Translations under genes and position numbers: made by a program | Assembly: GCF_019059575.1 (NCBI RefSeq) | Contig: NW_024881781.1 | Coordinates: 372,001-436,000, forward strand | DNA from: Amphibalanus amphitrite | Taxonomy: Eukaryota; Arthropoda; Thecostraca; Balanomorpha; Balanidae | Direction: 5' to 3' | DNA: 64,000 nt | The notes under the pieces: model-generated | Database searches by the model: none | Seen by the model: the letters and a program-made list of their open reading frames with translations, nothing else | Told to the model about the DNA's origin: nothing | Shown: piece by piece, positions 25,601 to 38,200 of the stretch | Layout: every line of letters begins with the position of its first letter | Numbering within the stretch: position 1 is the first letter of the stretch

Positions 25601-26946
25601 CTTTTGACGCGCCCCGTCCTTTAAGGGCCGATTAAGGGGTAAGGGGTAAGTTGCACACATCTGGAACCCGAGACTGCGGCTAGATATTGACCCGGGGAAT
25701 CGATTGCGACAATTATTTTGGCGATCAGACGAACCCTTGAGGCACTTTTGACGCGCCCCTTCCTTTAAGGGCCGATTAAGGGGTAAGGGGTAAGTTGCAC
25801 ACATCTGGAACCCGAGGCTGCGGCTAGATATTGACCCGAGGAATCGATTGCGACCCTTATTTTGGCGATCAGACGAACCCTTGAGGCACTTTTGACGCGC
25901 CCCGTCCTTTAAGGGCCGATTAAGGGGTAAGGGGTAAGTTGCACACATCTGGAACCCAAGGCTGCGGCTAGATATTGACCCGAGGAATCGATTGCGACCC
26001 TTATTTTGGCGATCAGACGAACCCTTGAGGCACTTTTGACGCGCCCCGTCCTTTAAGGGCCGATTAAGGGGTAAGGGGTAAGTTGCACACATCTGGAACC
26101 CGAGGCTGCGGCTAGATATTGACCCGGGGAATCGATTGCGACCCTTATTTTGGCAATCAGACGAACCCTTGAGGCACTTTTGACGCGCCCCGTCCTTTAA
26201 GGGCCGATTAAGGGGTAAAGGGTAAGTTGCACACATCTGGAACCCGAGGCTGCGGCTAGATATTGACCCGGGGAATCGATTGCGACCCTTATTTTGGCGA
26301 TCGGACGAACCCTTGAGGCACTTTTGACGCGCCCCGTCCTTTAAGGGCCGATTAAGGGGTAAGGGGTAAGTTGCACACATCTGGAACCCGAGGCTGCGGC
26401 TAGATATTGACCCGGGGAATCGATTGCGACCCTTATTTTGGCGATCAGACGAACGCTTGAGGCACTTTTGACGCGCCCCTTCCTTTAAGGGCCGATTTAG
26501 GGGTAAGGGGTAAGTTGCACACATCTGGAACCCGAGGCTGCGGCTAGATATTGACCCGGGGAATCGATTGCGACCCTTATTTTGGCGATCAGACGAACCC
26601 TTGAGGCACTTTTGACGCGCCCCTTCCTTTGAGGGCCGATTAAGGGGTAAGGGGTAAGTTGCACACATCTGGAACCCGAGGCTGCGGCTAGATATTGACC
26701 CGGGGAATCGATTACGACCTTTATTTTGGCGATCAGACGAACCCTTGAGGCACTTTTGACGCGCCCCGTCCTTTAAGGGCCGATTAAGGGGTAAGGGGTA
26801 AGTTGCACACATCTGGAACCCGAGGCTGCGGCTAGATATTGACCCGGGGAATCGATTGCGACCCTTATTTAGGCGATCAGACGATTCCTTGAGGCACTTT
26901 TGACGCGCCCCTTCCTTTAAGGGCCGATTAAGGGGTAAGGGGTAAG
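22690..26946 (-). repeat. 144-bp satellite, right arm, inverted (about 29.5 copies)
   Basis: The same monomer in opposite orientation. The arms meet at about 22676-22695, where GTTCGTCTGATCGC is followed by an AT-rich spacer of about 20 bp and then GGCGATCAGACGAAC. Higher-order structure is visible. The marker GCGATCGGACG at about 25146 recurs 1152 bp (8 monomers) later at about 26298, with the same neighbours. CCGACGCTTCGGC recurs 576 bp (4 monomers) apart at 22934 and 23510. The marker GCGACAATTATTTTG occurs in three monomers. The frame on the - strand is open for 1378 codons (26812-22676). Confidence 0.98.
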
Positions 26947-27249
26947 AGCTAGGGCCAAATAAAGGTCATATTCTTGCTCCCCGTCCCCCAATTGACCTAA
27001 TATGAGTTTTTTAAGCGATTCTGAATCCGACGCTGTATTCGTTGCTGTTGCTGACGCTAACTTCACGGACATGCCAGAAACAGCGGAGATCCCAAAAAAG
27101 TAAACAAAAGTAAAAGTCTAATATCTTGCAAACCGGTGAATATTTTTCGGTGAAATTTGGTAGATATTCGTTTTCGCTCTTTCTGAACCGAGCGACATCA
27201 CTTTCATGCCAATTCACAAACTTTTTTGAAGGTGGGAGGGTCCCTTTAA

Positions 27250-27440
27250 CTGTTTTTGCTGGTTTCTTCGCTAATTTTCGTAACGTACGCCTACGAGTTC
27301 CCACACACGCATCCCGGTAGGTCGCATGCCCATCACATGCTCCCCATGCTCCATGGGTATCTCGCCTCTCGGTTCGTAGATCTCCCATTCCCATGCCTGA
27401 CTTTCCCCTTACTGCTCCCATCCCCTCTCACACTGACAGG
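27250..27440. other. Flank of the large element, upstream of candidate AASS promoter
   Basis: Unique DNA with rising GC content towards 27440. No coding frame recognised. Confidence 0.4.
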
Positions 27441-27638
27441 TCACGTGGCATGGGGGCGCGATGCGCCCCGGCGCGGCTGGTGGCCAGCTGTCCCCTACCC
27501 CGCCCCTCGCCTCCCCCTGAGGCGTCGCGGCGGAAGGGCACGGGCCGCCGGCGACTAGCTCAGTTGGCGGCCAGATTCGGACGGGGAGGGTCACCGACGT
27601 AAACGGAGGACTCGTAAAGGGTCAACGCGCTGACTGGG
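27440..27638 (+). promoter_or_regulatory. Candidate promoter and 5' UTR exon of AASS
   Basis: A GC-rich block begins with an E-box (GTCACGTGGC at 27442) and ends in a consensus donor, CTGGG|GTAAGT, at 27638/27639. The nearest good acceptor before the AASS start codon is TTACCACCAG at about 29234. A non-coding first exon spliced over about 1.6 kb would therefore fit. TAGCTCAGTTGG inside it resembles a tRNA box A but no tRNA fold follows. This is inference from splice signals and composition. Confidence 0.4.
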
Positions 27639-27639
27639 G

Positions 27640-29234
27640 TAAGTGCCGCATGTGGGACAAGAACTGAGTCATGGCGACTGACGTGCTTCTTCAAATTCGA
27701 TTGATTGGCCCTGCCATTTTCAGATGTAAGCAATAATAAACATCAAATCGCAAAAGAGATGATTAATTAGCGTTTATTTGTGCGGGTGTCACTGCTTTGA
27801 GCATTGACCTAAAAAAGACGTCAATGGCTTTGAGTACTAAATAGGTAGTGATCCATTGTGGTATGCTCTGCTGGCTGCTGCATTTACTTCAGACGGATGC
27901 CGTGTGAAGATCTCCAGGCTAGTGCATTTGCTGTTTTTTTTATCTTCTTACTTGACCAGGGCCCCGGAGCTCGGGGGCCCCCGTCCCGTTCCCCAAGGGA
28001 TTTGGGGTTGCAGTTGCTCCCATTCTCCTTTTATGACTACAGAAAGGGATGCATTGCTCTGGGGCACGGTCCGGGTGACGGCACGGTATCCGCGAACTGT
28101 CGGGCCTCTGCGAGGGTGAGCTTCTGGTGCCCCAGGTGGGCCTCAGGCTCCCGACAGTTGCATGCCCGTCACACACTGCGCATAAGCTAACGCACATGAG
28201 TGCTCGCGCACCCCAGCGCTGTCTAGAGTGTTCGGAACATTACAGACTCCTTTGACCTGCCATGGGACGTCAAATGTTCGTACGTGTCGGTGTGTCCGTC
28301 TTTGGGAGTGGAACATGAACGTCCCGGTGTGGGTATCATTGGACTGGGACACGGCATCCCCATTCCTCAGCGTATTTGTCATTTCAATTTGTGAGACAGA
28401 GGGACAGAGACGTTCCCGTGTGTATCCGTAATCGGTATGCATGAGTCCCGATCACAACGAGACAGAAGCGTCCTGGCGAATCGGACTGGGACATTCCAGT
28501 GAACGTCCCGTGCTCGGGACGATATGCCCCGGTGTAAAATAAATTTAAAATGCTGGAGTGGGAGAAAGGTGTTCCGGGTTATCTGTAACCCCTCTTGTCT
28601 GTAACCAGGGACTGCTGCTGACTTGATCCAGGCGTATCTTTGGCCGGGACCGAGCGGCGAGCCCAGAAACGTCCCGGCGTATCTTTCGGTCATACTATGT
28701 CAGAGACGTCCCGGCGCGGCACAGCGCACATGGCCGGCGTCCAGACCAGACCAGATGCCTTCCTCCACCGCGTCCCACTCTCTGTTTACATATCCACAAT
28801 CTAGCAATGCCCAGAAGACGGCGGTGTTACGCAATCCTGGCCGTCTCGCAGCGAGCGTAGGTATCTCTATGTGAAGTGGTCGGATTCCAGAGCCAGGGAC
28901 CATATGCGACGGAACGGGGAGGGCACCGGGGCACCGTGCCGCCCTTTGATTTTGGCATTTTAACATTAGCCCTATGAGCGTTGCATGGAAAGAATGGGAC
29001 CAAAAGTCGGCAGTGCCCCCCCCCCCCTTTGGTTGAAGGTGTTCCGCCGCTACTGCCAGGGACCATGCCAGGGGTGGCCCGAATCACCACTTACAGTGAC
29101 CTCGGACCTGACCCGTATGTGCCATCAGGACATGGCTCTGTGACCTGACCTCTGACCTGACCCTTCTCTACTGACTACTCTCAGGACAAGGTCAGTGACC
29201 AGTGACCTGACCTCTAATGTGTGTTTACCACCAG
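27640..29234. other. Presumed AASS 5' intron, no gene seen
   Basis: Sequence of mixed composition without a recognised coding frame. Several GGGAC/GTCCC-rich phrases (AACGTCCCG at about 28318, 28501 and 28677) recur between about 28300 and 28700 and look like a degenerate repeat. Confidence 0.4.
29090..29220 (+). repeat. TGACCT-rich intronic repeat before AASS exon 1
   Basis: TGACCT recurs at least seven times in 130 bp (CAGTGACCTCGGACC, TGTGACCTGACCTCTGACCT, CCAGTGACCTGACCTC). It ends just before the acceptor of the first AASS coding exon. The composition is similar to the 13080-14110 stretch. Confidence 0.6.
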
Positions 29235-29257
29235 GGCAGGGACCAGTCGTCCCAGCC

Positions 29258-32200
29258 ATGACTCTCCTCAGGAAGTCGGTGCCGGCCGTCTACCGGAGAT
29301 ACCTCAACAGCACCTCCGGGGCACGCGCCTTCTCCGTGAGTAAAGTCCCAGCCCTGAGGGTACTGAGGAAAATCGGGGGCTGGGTCCAGACTGCTGGATC
29401 GGGATGTCAGGAAAGCCTGGTTGGGATCGGGAGGCGAGGAAACCAATGGATAAGGATTGAATCCGGAGGCCAGGAAACGAGGTAGAAGGTATGATTTCAA
29501 TTCAACTGAGTTGGGAAACGTAAACAAGTACTCATTTTTTTAGTCAAGTTCCCGTCTCCCGCCCTGGCCTTTAACTCGGGATTCGTTCTCAATAATGTAA
29601 TGCTTGGGGCAAATTGCAATGCTTTAAATGCATGTAACTGGTGCTTTGCGAACGTCCTCTTGAGAGCCCGAGACGGTTTAGAGCGTAATATCGTGAATTT
29701 CTTGAGGAGCGATGAACTTTTTAGGGAGTGGGGGGGGGGGGTATGGGAGGTGCATGGGATAGCCGAGAGGCTTACATTTGTAACTTTTCTGGCGTTGCAT
29801 GAAATAAACGAAGATTGTTAGATTTGACTACTCCAATGATACCACTCACACTAGATAAAAAAACTGTCCATCCGCTAGTGTGGCTCAAGCCCTAGACTCA
29901 AGGACCCGCACACTGTTTGATCTGCTCTTATTCCTGTTGTGTGACCTGTTCTCTGTGCTCTTTGTCCGTAGGATCACAGTACGCCCGCTGCCCGGCAGGA
30001 TGACAGTATTCGCGGCAAGGTGCTGGCCATCCGGCGAGAGGACCAGTCCGTCTGGGAGCGCAGGGCGCCGCTCGCGCCGCACCACGTCCGGAAGCTGGTC
30101 AAGGATGGCGCACGGGTGCTGGTCCAGCCCAGCAATCGGCGAGCTTATCCCATGCAGGTGGGTGCGGAATCGGGTGGTCTTGAGCCCGACGCTCGGTCCT
30201 GGGTAGTCTACGTGAGAGTACGGAGAGACGAGGAGGCAGCGTGCGGGCAGTGGAAGGGTTTGCTGGATCTGGATCCAGCGTAAACCTCCTTCCCCCCAAT
30301 GGATAAACATCATTATGATAATTATTAGCGTAGCCGTCTGTTTTTTTTTGTGGTGAGCTTTTTAGAAACGGGTCATTTGTCGGAGCATGTTTATTGATTG
30401 TTGGTGTTATAATGCCGCGATGGAAAATTCCTACACGCGGTATGGTCTGAAACAGGGCACGTCTGAAACATCAAAGGACATTGAATGGCGAGTTTTATGT
30501 CATTTACAAATGACAAAGTTCATGGTGTGCTCAATGTCTGTTCTCGAGGTTGTGTTTATTTGACAACCACGCGAGGCAGCGCCACTTCCGCAAAAAGTAA
30601 AATATCCATCTCTGAAGTGTGTCCTGCAAGTGGGGCACGTCAACTTAGACTGCTTCCTCTGGTAGAAGTCAGCAAGACAGTCAGCAGAGTCTTCTTTCTC
30701 AAGTAGAAGTCAGCAAGTCAGTCAGGCGTCAGCAGAGTCTTCCTTCTCAGGTAGAGGTCAGCAGGACAGTCAGCGCTACCGGCTGGTATTCGGTTTATAC
30801 CCCAAACTCACGCCGGCGGCTCCGGCTCCCGTCCCCATATCAACGAACCGGCGACGGTCGGTGACGTCACGGCCGCCACCCCCGGCGTCGACCAATCAGC
30901 GCGCTGCTATTTGTGGGCGGGACTGAGCGGGCCCGGCGCCATGGCCCCTGGCCAGGGCGGGCGCCGGACCGCGATCAGCAGAGGGGGTTCTAGCCTCGGA
31001 TAGCAAAAATAGGCAGCGGCGACATTAGCCCGCCAACACAGCGGTCGCTAGGCCGCTCATGGACGGGGCCAAGGTGGGCACGTCTCGATCGATGGGGTGA
31101 TGAATATATGTAGATGCGATATGATATGCCTCAGCGGCCCCATACCATATCGCATGGTGACTATTTTACATGCGATATGCCTCATCCCAATTTCCTCCGT
31201 AAGAGGGCTGCGTGAGGCGGCCTGGGGTGGCAAACGGGTCGCCCCCCTTGTGTGGGTATGTAGAGGTCTATGGTGGGTAGTAGGGCCACTATCGTGAAAA
31301 TTGAGCCAGACTCCCTTTTCCCGTCGCACTTGATTTAATTTGGCTCAGTTTGTGTTCCGTCGAAAAGTCGTCATTTTTTATAACCAATTTTAATTGTTTG
31401 TATGTGTGTTTGCACAACATTTTTCGTCAAGGCCGTGGGCTGCGTTTTCATTGGCCTTGGCCCTGAATCTGCAGGCTACAGAGCACTCCATCCTGCGGTC
31501 AGCCTCCCTGTTTACCGCCACCGTTTCACTGCCGTGCCATACAACCCCAACTGACCTCGAGCCACCGTCAACACCCGTCCAACCGACCCCGAGCGTCCGT
31601 CTCCGGTGTCGGCTCGTCTGACGACGCCCGTGTCCGCCGTCTGTCTGTTGCCATGTGTCCGACGCGCGCAGACGCCCCAGGGACGGGAAGATGTGTCCGA
31701 CGAGCGCCAGAGGGTCTCCGTCCCCTCCCCTCCCCTCCCCAGCTGCTCCCATGCGCCGCGTCCTGTGTTTACACGACGCTTTCGGGACGGTTTCCCTGAA
31801 TGGAGATGTCTGGTGTCGGCCATGGATGAGACATGCCTTGCCGCTGCGGAGCCTTCGAAAATGAGAAAGCTACGGTCATAAATTGACCACTGTTACATTT
31901 AGCACCTTCGAAATATATCACTGTAATTTATTCGCTCATTCACTATAGCACTCGTCTATTTATATACGATGAAGACGTAAGGTGAATGTTTTTTTCCATT
32001 TCTTCAAAAGAAATATTGTATTAGCGTACAAATGTGTTGGTCGTAGGTCGATGAACATTGTTTGAGTCTCTGAACATGCATATTTCACATCTAATACGAT
32101 CTTCGGCTGATCGACGCCTGCGTACTCAACGAAAGCCGAGTTAGTACCGCTCTTACCACCCCTACATGCCCACAGGCCTACATCAACGCCGGCGCCCAGA

Positions 32201-35200
32201 TCAAGGAGGACATCGGCGAGGCCTCAGTCATCATGGGCGTCAAACAGGTGCCCATTGACGCGCTCATCCCCAACAAGACGTACTGCTTCTTCTCACACAC
32301 CATCAAGGCGCAGGAGGCCAACATGCCGCTGCTGGATGCCATTCTAGAGAAGGTGAGTGTGCACGAGCCTCGGTCAGACGGTGTTGGCGGGTTCATTGAG
32401 CGCTTACCGTTTTGTAATGCGTATGTTGTGAAATTAAATACCTTGTAGGGGACGGGAAATACGATGATTTCGATGATTGGATACGATATTTCGATTGTAA
32501 ATATGATAATAGCATGATTCGACCTCGAGCGACATTTCATGGCAAGATGGGGACCCGACAAACGACATTGCTGCGGTTCGGTCCACCCCAACAACCGCTC
32601 CATTCGTAATTTTTGGGACGGTTTGTTTTCCGTGTTCCGTTCTATTTAGCGTTCCCTTGACCGCTGCACGCTGGCCATGGGATGGACTCTGGGCAGACAC
32701 CCCATTAGACCCTCGCGCCTGGCAGGCGCCAGCTGAAACGAGCCAAAGGAGTTTGGTGCCAAGTTTCCATTTCCCAGGACCAGGAGAGTTCTTCTCTAAT
32801 GACTGACCTTGAATCTCGAATGTGTACGTTTTTCCATAGTCAGGTCCGTGATGATGAGAAAGATTTAAGGTCGATGTGAAGAAAATTGTTCAAAATATCG
32901 TACGCACAATCGCTAGCCGTTTACTGCTTCTTAAAATTATATTGGGCTACCTACCCGTCATTTCATGAACGGACGGAAGATTCGGACTATGCAAATCGGT
33001 TGAGCTCAGGACTTCTGTAACTATGTATATCTGAGTTATAAACAGCGCTCTCGGGTCCTTTACGCTGTTGATACTTGCTGGCATTAGCAGTCCATTCATT
33101 TGGAGCGTATGAACTAAATTGATATAAAATGTAATAAGACAACGTACCTCTGCTTTTTTAATCTACCAAGGATCGCCGTCGTTTATGTGACATTTTTAGT
33201 GTTCAGTGTCTGTTGAGTGTTGTTCCATATTCCAAGCCACCCAGTTTTTCGTTCACTCTCTGGTGAAGTCACCAGCAGTGGTCAATGTCAGTTGTCAGCG
33301 CCAAACATCCTCTGTGTCCTGCTGGCCTCGACTGTGGTTCTAGCTCTCGGCCCTGACCCAGAGACCCTCCTCCCCTCCTTCGGGCCCTCTGAGGCCGCCC
33401 CAGACGGCTGGCGGTGACCTGTTGGCAGCCAGCGCGCCGCGTACGTCACTGGCTCGTCGCCAAGTGCCGCTGGTGCGTCGTCCTCGACACCGGGCGGCGC
33501 ACTTACCCGTTCCGCTACAGTGGCGGATCACTGGCTCGCCGATGCTACGAGGAATTACAAAGTCCATGAGAAAAGACGGTTTTGGTCCTTTCGGTCCGGA
33601 GTAAAATATTCGGTCCTTCCTTTTTTGGGCCACTGCAACTGGCTCCCTTGCTCGTGGAGCCCGAGGAGAGTCGGTCGACTTCGCTCATGGAAATAATTAT
33701 TCCTACTGCTTCGAATTTGGGCTAATGAGCTCAAAGCTCGTGAGCAATAAGCCACTGATATTGCAGACGGGTTGTACTGCATCTCGACTGTCCGACGCGT
33801 GGAATCTTTCCAACATCAGTTCATAAACATTTATACGAGTAGTCTCATTACACTTGAAGTTTTTCCATTACATCATCTTCCGCTCATTCCAGCGTCTAAA
33901 GTTCCCAGGAACTGGCGTGTTACGTTTCACTACGCAGCCAAGGGCGCATATTACGCACTACGCAGCAGCCGTTCGCGCGACTTCTCGTGCCATTACGAGT
34001 CCAATGACCCCCCCCCCCCGAAGGGTGCTGAGCAGGGGCCAACGCTCGCAACGCACTCTCGGTCTGCGCAGCGTTGGGGGGTGTGTGTGGGGGGGGGGGG
34101 ACACTGCTGGCTGCAACAGGAAGTGTTGACATCTGGCAACGTGTCTGTGTGCCAGGAACCCTGTCAGAGATTCCACAGAATGAACGGCAAGTGCGTAGAA
34201 GGGGCGCTGGGTGCTTGGATGATGGAGTTATCCCGGCTGTCTAGGCTGAATCATAGCTCGTACGTGTGACGCATTTACGTGTTATGACTGTTTTGTATTG
34301 TGCAATGTGTGATGCATGGACGTTCTGAACCGGCGACAGTTTGTCAACGCTCGGTCTCATTCGTATGATTATTGGCTTAAGTTGACGTCTGAATGGGCAC
34401 TAGATATTGACGTCTGATCCAGGGCTATTTCAGAAGCAATGTTGATAATTGCAAGATCAATTGTTATATCGTGCTGACGGTCATCACCAAATAGGACACG
34501 GAGATCCACAGTGTTGAACTGGATATCCGCCGCCCACTGGCCGCCACGTGCCTGGTACATCCATCAATCTAATCCCAACATCTCTTCCCCCAGAACATCC
34601 GCCTGCTGGACTACGAGCGAATGTGCGACGAGCGCGGCCAGCGAGTGGTGGCGTTCGGAAAGTACGCCGGTGTGGCCGGCATGATCAACATCATGCACGG
34701 CATGGGACTGCGGCTGCTGGCGCTCGGTCATCACACTCCATTCATGGTGAGTTGAGGCGCTAGGCTGCTTAGTGGTATATGATGTGCTTGATTGCTGCAT
34801 GGTAATGTGTTCACTTGTTACTGTCGTGATGAAATTATCGGTTATTGTTGTTGGCAACTTTTTCGGAGATTGATTTATGCAGCATCTCTGCTTGCGCACA
34901 TTGCAGACGTGCACACAATTTTTACCACGCTGCTGTTTTGCATGCTCTATCGAGGTTCGAGCAAGCCTATCTTTTGCTTCATCTGGCATCACCAGTCACC
35001 AATCACCATGCACACGGCCCTGCTGGTCCAACTCAGTGCAACAAACCGCCGAATTTTGCGTCCTCTCCACACGTCTACAGTAAAATCTTCCTCTCCACAG
35101 CACATCGGTCCGGCCCACAACTACCGCAACTCTGAGATGGCGCGTCAGGCGGTGCGGGACGCCGGCTACGAGATCGCTCTGGGCATGCTGCCCCGCTCGC

Positions 35201-38200
35201 TGGGCGCGCTGACCTTCGTGTTCACCGGCTCAGGGAACGTGTCTCAGGGAGCTCAGGAGATCATTCAGGAGCTGCCCCACGAGTATGTGTCGCCCGATAT
35301 GCTCCAGAAGGTGGCAGAGCACGGAGGTGAGTCGGAGACAAGTGGACCGTGCCGGGAAGAAGCTTGTTTGTTTGCTTGTTTGTTTGCTTTTTTTGCTTTT
35401 ACGTATAGTTTTTCTTTTTGTTTTGTGTTAATTTTGTAAACGCGTTCCGCTCATACTGGCTGTCAGCACCCAACTCCTGGCAAATTCCCCGTCGTTTTCA
35501 GCGCAAAACAAGGTGTACTGTTGCGAGGTGTCGCGTCCCGACTACCTGGAGCGTCGGGACGGCGGCGGCTACAACGCTGAGGAGTACGAGGAGCACCCCG
35601 AGAGGTACATCTCCACTTTCGCCACAAAGGTAACGGCTGCCGTTCGTCTCTGTGAGAATGTCGGTCACCCCGCGAGGCCATTTGGTTTATTGTAAAACCA
35701 AATGACGTAGAGCGCTGCTTGTATCGGGAAATAAATGCGCTAGTTAGTTGTAAACGTCCTTTCATTGGTGGTGAGATTTTCTTTTCGCTATTCAATGTCA
35801 TATAAGCAAACAATTGGTCTGAGAAGTGCTAGAAATCTAGAGTAGCAGTGATTGTTTCCGTCAAATATCACACATTAAGTTCCTTTTACCTCACGTGAAC
35901 GAAGATCGTAATAACGTTTACAATAAATCGATAATATCGCGGCTTTTGTGTGAATTATTATGTTGATTGAGCACGTCATTTTGTTATGCGTCTGCTCCAC
36001 AGATCGGTCCCAACGTCTCCTGTCTGGTAAACGGTATCTACTGGGATCCGAACTCGCCCAAACTGCTGACCCTACCGGACGCCAAACGACTCCTGCAGCC
36101 CGTCAACCAGCCCTGGCTCCCGCAGACCGAAGGTAATGTAAGGCACAAATGCAGACAGCCAGCCCGGGCTACCCCAGACTGAGGGTAACGAACGCACTAA
36201 CACCCAAACACACACAGTCCGTCAACCAAACCTGGCTACCGCAGACTGAGGGTAATGTGGACCCCAAACACACGGTCCGTCATTGTGATTGACGCAGGGC
36301 TGATTCAGCCCTAGCTTCCTCAAACCGAGGCTTATGTGATGATACAAGCGCACTGTTTGTCAATCATACATGGCTGCCTCGTGCATATTCTTTGCGACCA
36401 ATTAGGTATTGTATTTCTTGAATAAGTCCAAATTCGCTTTCGTTAGTCCAGTCAGGTCGCGACACGCGACAAAGGTGCCCTTGGTGCCGAACGAATCAGG
36501 TGTCTTCAGCGCTGACCGTGCGCTGACCGTCTGCCACAGGCTCGCCGCGTCTGCCGCACCGTATGATCGCCATCTGTGACATCAGCGCCGATCCGGGCGG
36601 CTCTCTGGAGATGATGACCGAGTGCACGACCATCGACTCGCCGTTTTGTCTGTACGACGCCGACCAGCACAAGGATAAGAACAGGTACGGATGTTATGCC
36701 CAACGGCAGAAGTCGTGTAGAGAGGGGGCACGTCATGCCGGGATAAGGAGTTGGGAGCCAGATGACATAATGGGCCACGAAGGAGCTTTGCTTATTGGAT
36801 CAAGGACTGATAAGTTACGTTCGCTGGGCGTTCTTTGATAAGTGTAATCTCTACGTTCATTTTTACCACCGGTAAAAAATGACGTGGAATGTACCTCCAA
36901 TCCATGTTTCCTTTCACACTACCCATTGCTTCACCATAGGCCTGATCTAGTGGTACCGGTTTGCGCCTTTTACCCTATGTCCAAACGTTTGCCGCCCATG
37001 ATCTCTCCCTGACACCACATTAGCCTCCGTTCTGACATTCCCTTCTGGTTGTTCCAGTTTCCGCGGTCCCGGTGTGCTGGTCTGCAGTATCGACAACATG
37101 CCCACCCAGCTGCCGCGCGAGGCCACCGACTTCTTCGGCAACCTGCTCTTCCCCTACGTGTACAACATCCTGCAGTCGAACGCCGACCGGCCCTTCGAGC
37201 AGCAGCCCTTCAACCCCGTCAACAAGGGCGTGCGTAAATATTTGATACATTCGATATTATGACGCTACGTAGCATAATGAATCTCTTCGTGCCCGTCATT
37301 GTCAATGTTATACAATTCTGTTTATTTTCTGTATTTAAATATTCAACCCTTATCCGCAGGCCGTGATCGCCAGCAATGGAAAGCTGACTCCCAACTTTGA
37401 GTACATCGACGAACTGCGAAGGGGAAGCAGGTGGGTCGCTCGGTAGACAACTCCCGGCTACATATGCCTAATGTTGGTGGGCTTGAGGGACGGTAAATTT
37501 GTTAATGTTTTGCATTTACATATCTTACGAATACGTTTAAGGCAATGTTTGAAGTACTGTTCCTACTTTTGCAGGGGGTAAGAATGGCACAGAGATGCCG
37601 ATATCTTCTTGGTAAAATGACCACCTCGTAGTAGCCTTGTGCACGTTTAAACGCTATTAGTTTCCTTTGTCCGTTATGCGCCTGGTTAAGTCGCAATGGC
37701 CGCTTTGTGGACAAAGCCGGCACTATTCTTCGTAACCAGGTGTCCATGTTGGTCCCCTGTCGAGCTTCCCTTCTTTGTAGTGATAGTCCCTTGTATGTAC
37801 CTTCTGGAAGGAGTTAATGACGATTCACCGTAAGGTTAACGTGCCTGATGAAATGTTTTGTTTACCATGCGAATGTTTTGTTTACCATGCGATCTCAATT
37901 TTACATGCAGCTCTTATCTTATAAAAATACCGGTAAGAAGCACGTTTTTTTTTCTAATGCACCGTAGTTTTCTTAAAGATGAGGCCGAAGAAATTAGTGA
38001 GTAGTTCCCAAAGCCCGTCTCCTAAAATCGATTGGCCGATTTCCCGGTGTGTCGTAAAATTTGAGTTGAATGCATGCATGTGCCTCGCGCAGTTCGATGG
38101 CATCTCAGGGAGCATTACCGCGATGAGACACCATGAATGAATGAGCGGTATATAATTTTTTGTACTTTGTACTGTTTTATGTGTTTGTTTGCGAGATCAG

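Larger units (their letters stand above)
16370..27245. mobile_element. 10.9-kb TTAA-flanked inverted element carrying satellite arms
   Basis: Both ends carry the 17-bp terminal inverted repeat AGGGACCCTCCCACCTT (16370-16386, complement at 27229-27245). Each is bordered by TTAA (16366-16369 and 27246-27249), as for a TTAA-specific cut-and-paste transposon such as piggyBac. Inside the ends are dissimilar unique stretches, then a second inverted block (about 16680-16760 with 26998-27080, plus the stretch up to the GCTCTTGCC/ CTAGGGCC motif), then two opposed arrays of a 144-bp satellite that meet near 22685. A LINE fragment interrupts only the left arm. No transposase is encoded, so it would have to move with enzymes supplied elsewhere. 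The TTAA and TIR assignment is seen directly. The family assignment is inference. Confidence 0.8.

Noticed and set aside
22676..26812. 1378-codon open frame on the - strand in the satellite
   Set aside because: Same monomer and same reasoning in the inverted arm. There is no start context, splice signal or recognisable domain to support translation.
17412..26946. CRISPR-like array
   Set aside because: Contiguous 144-bp monomers without unique spacers in a eukaryotic context. It is a satellite.
16370..27245. Polinton/Maverick or Helitron identity for the large element
   Set aside because: No polymerase, integrase or helicase genes. The ends are TIRs with TTAA duplications, not the 6-bp duplications of Polintons or the TC...CTRR ends of Helitrons.
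27550..27600. tRNA-like TAGCTCAGTTGG
   Set aside because: It resembles a box A, but there is no box B, acceptor stem or anticodon arm at proper spacing.
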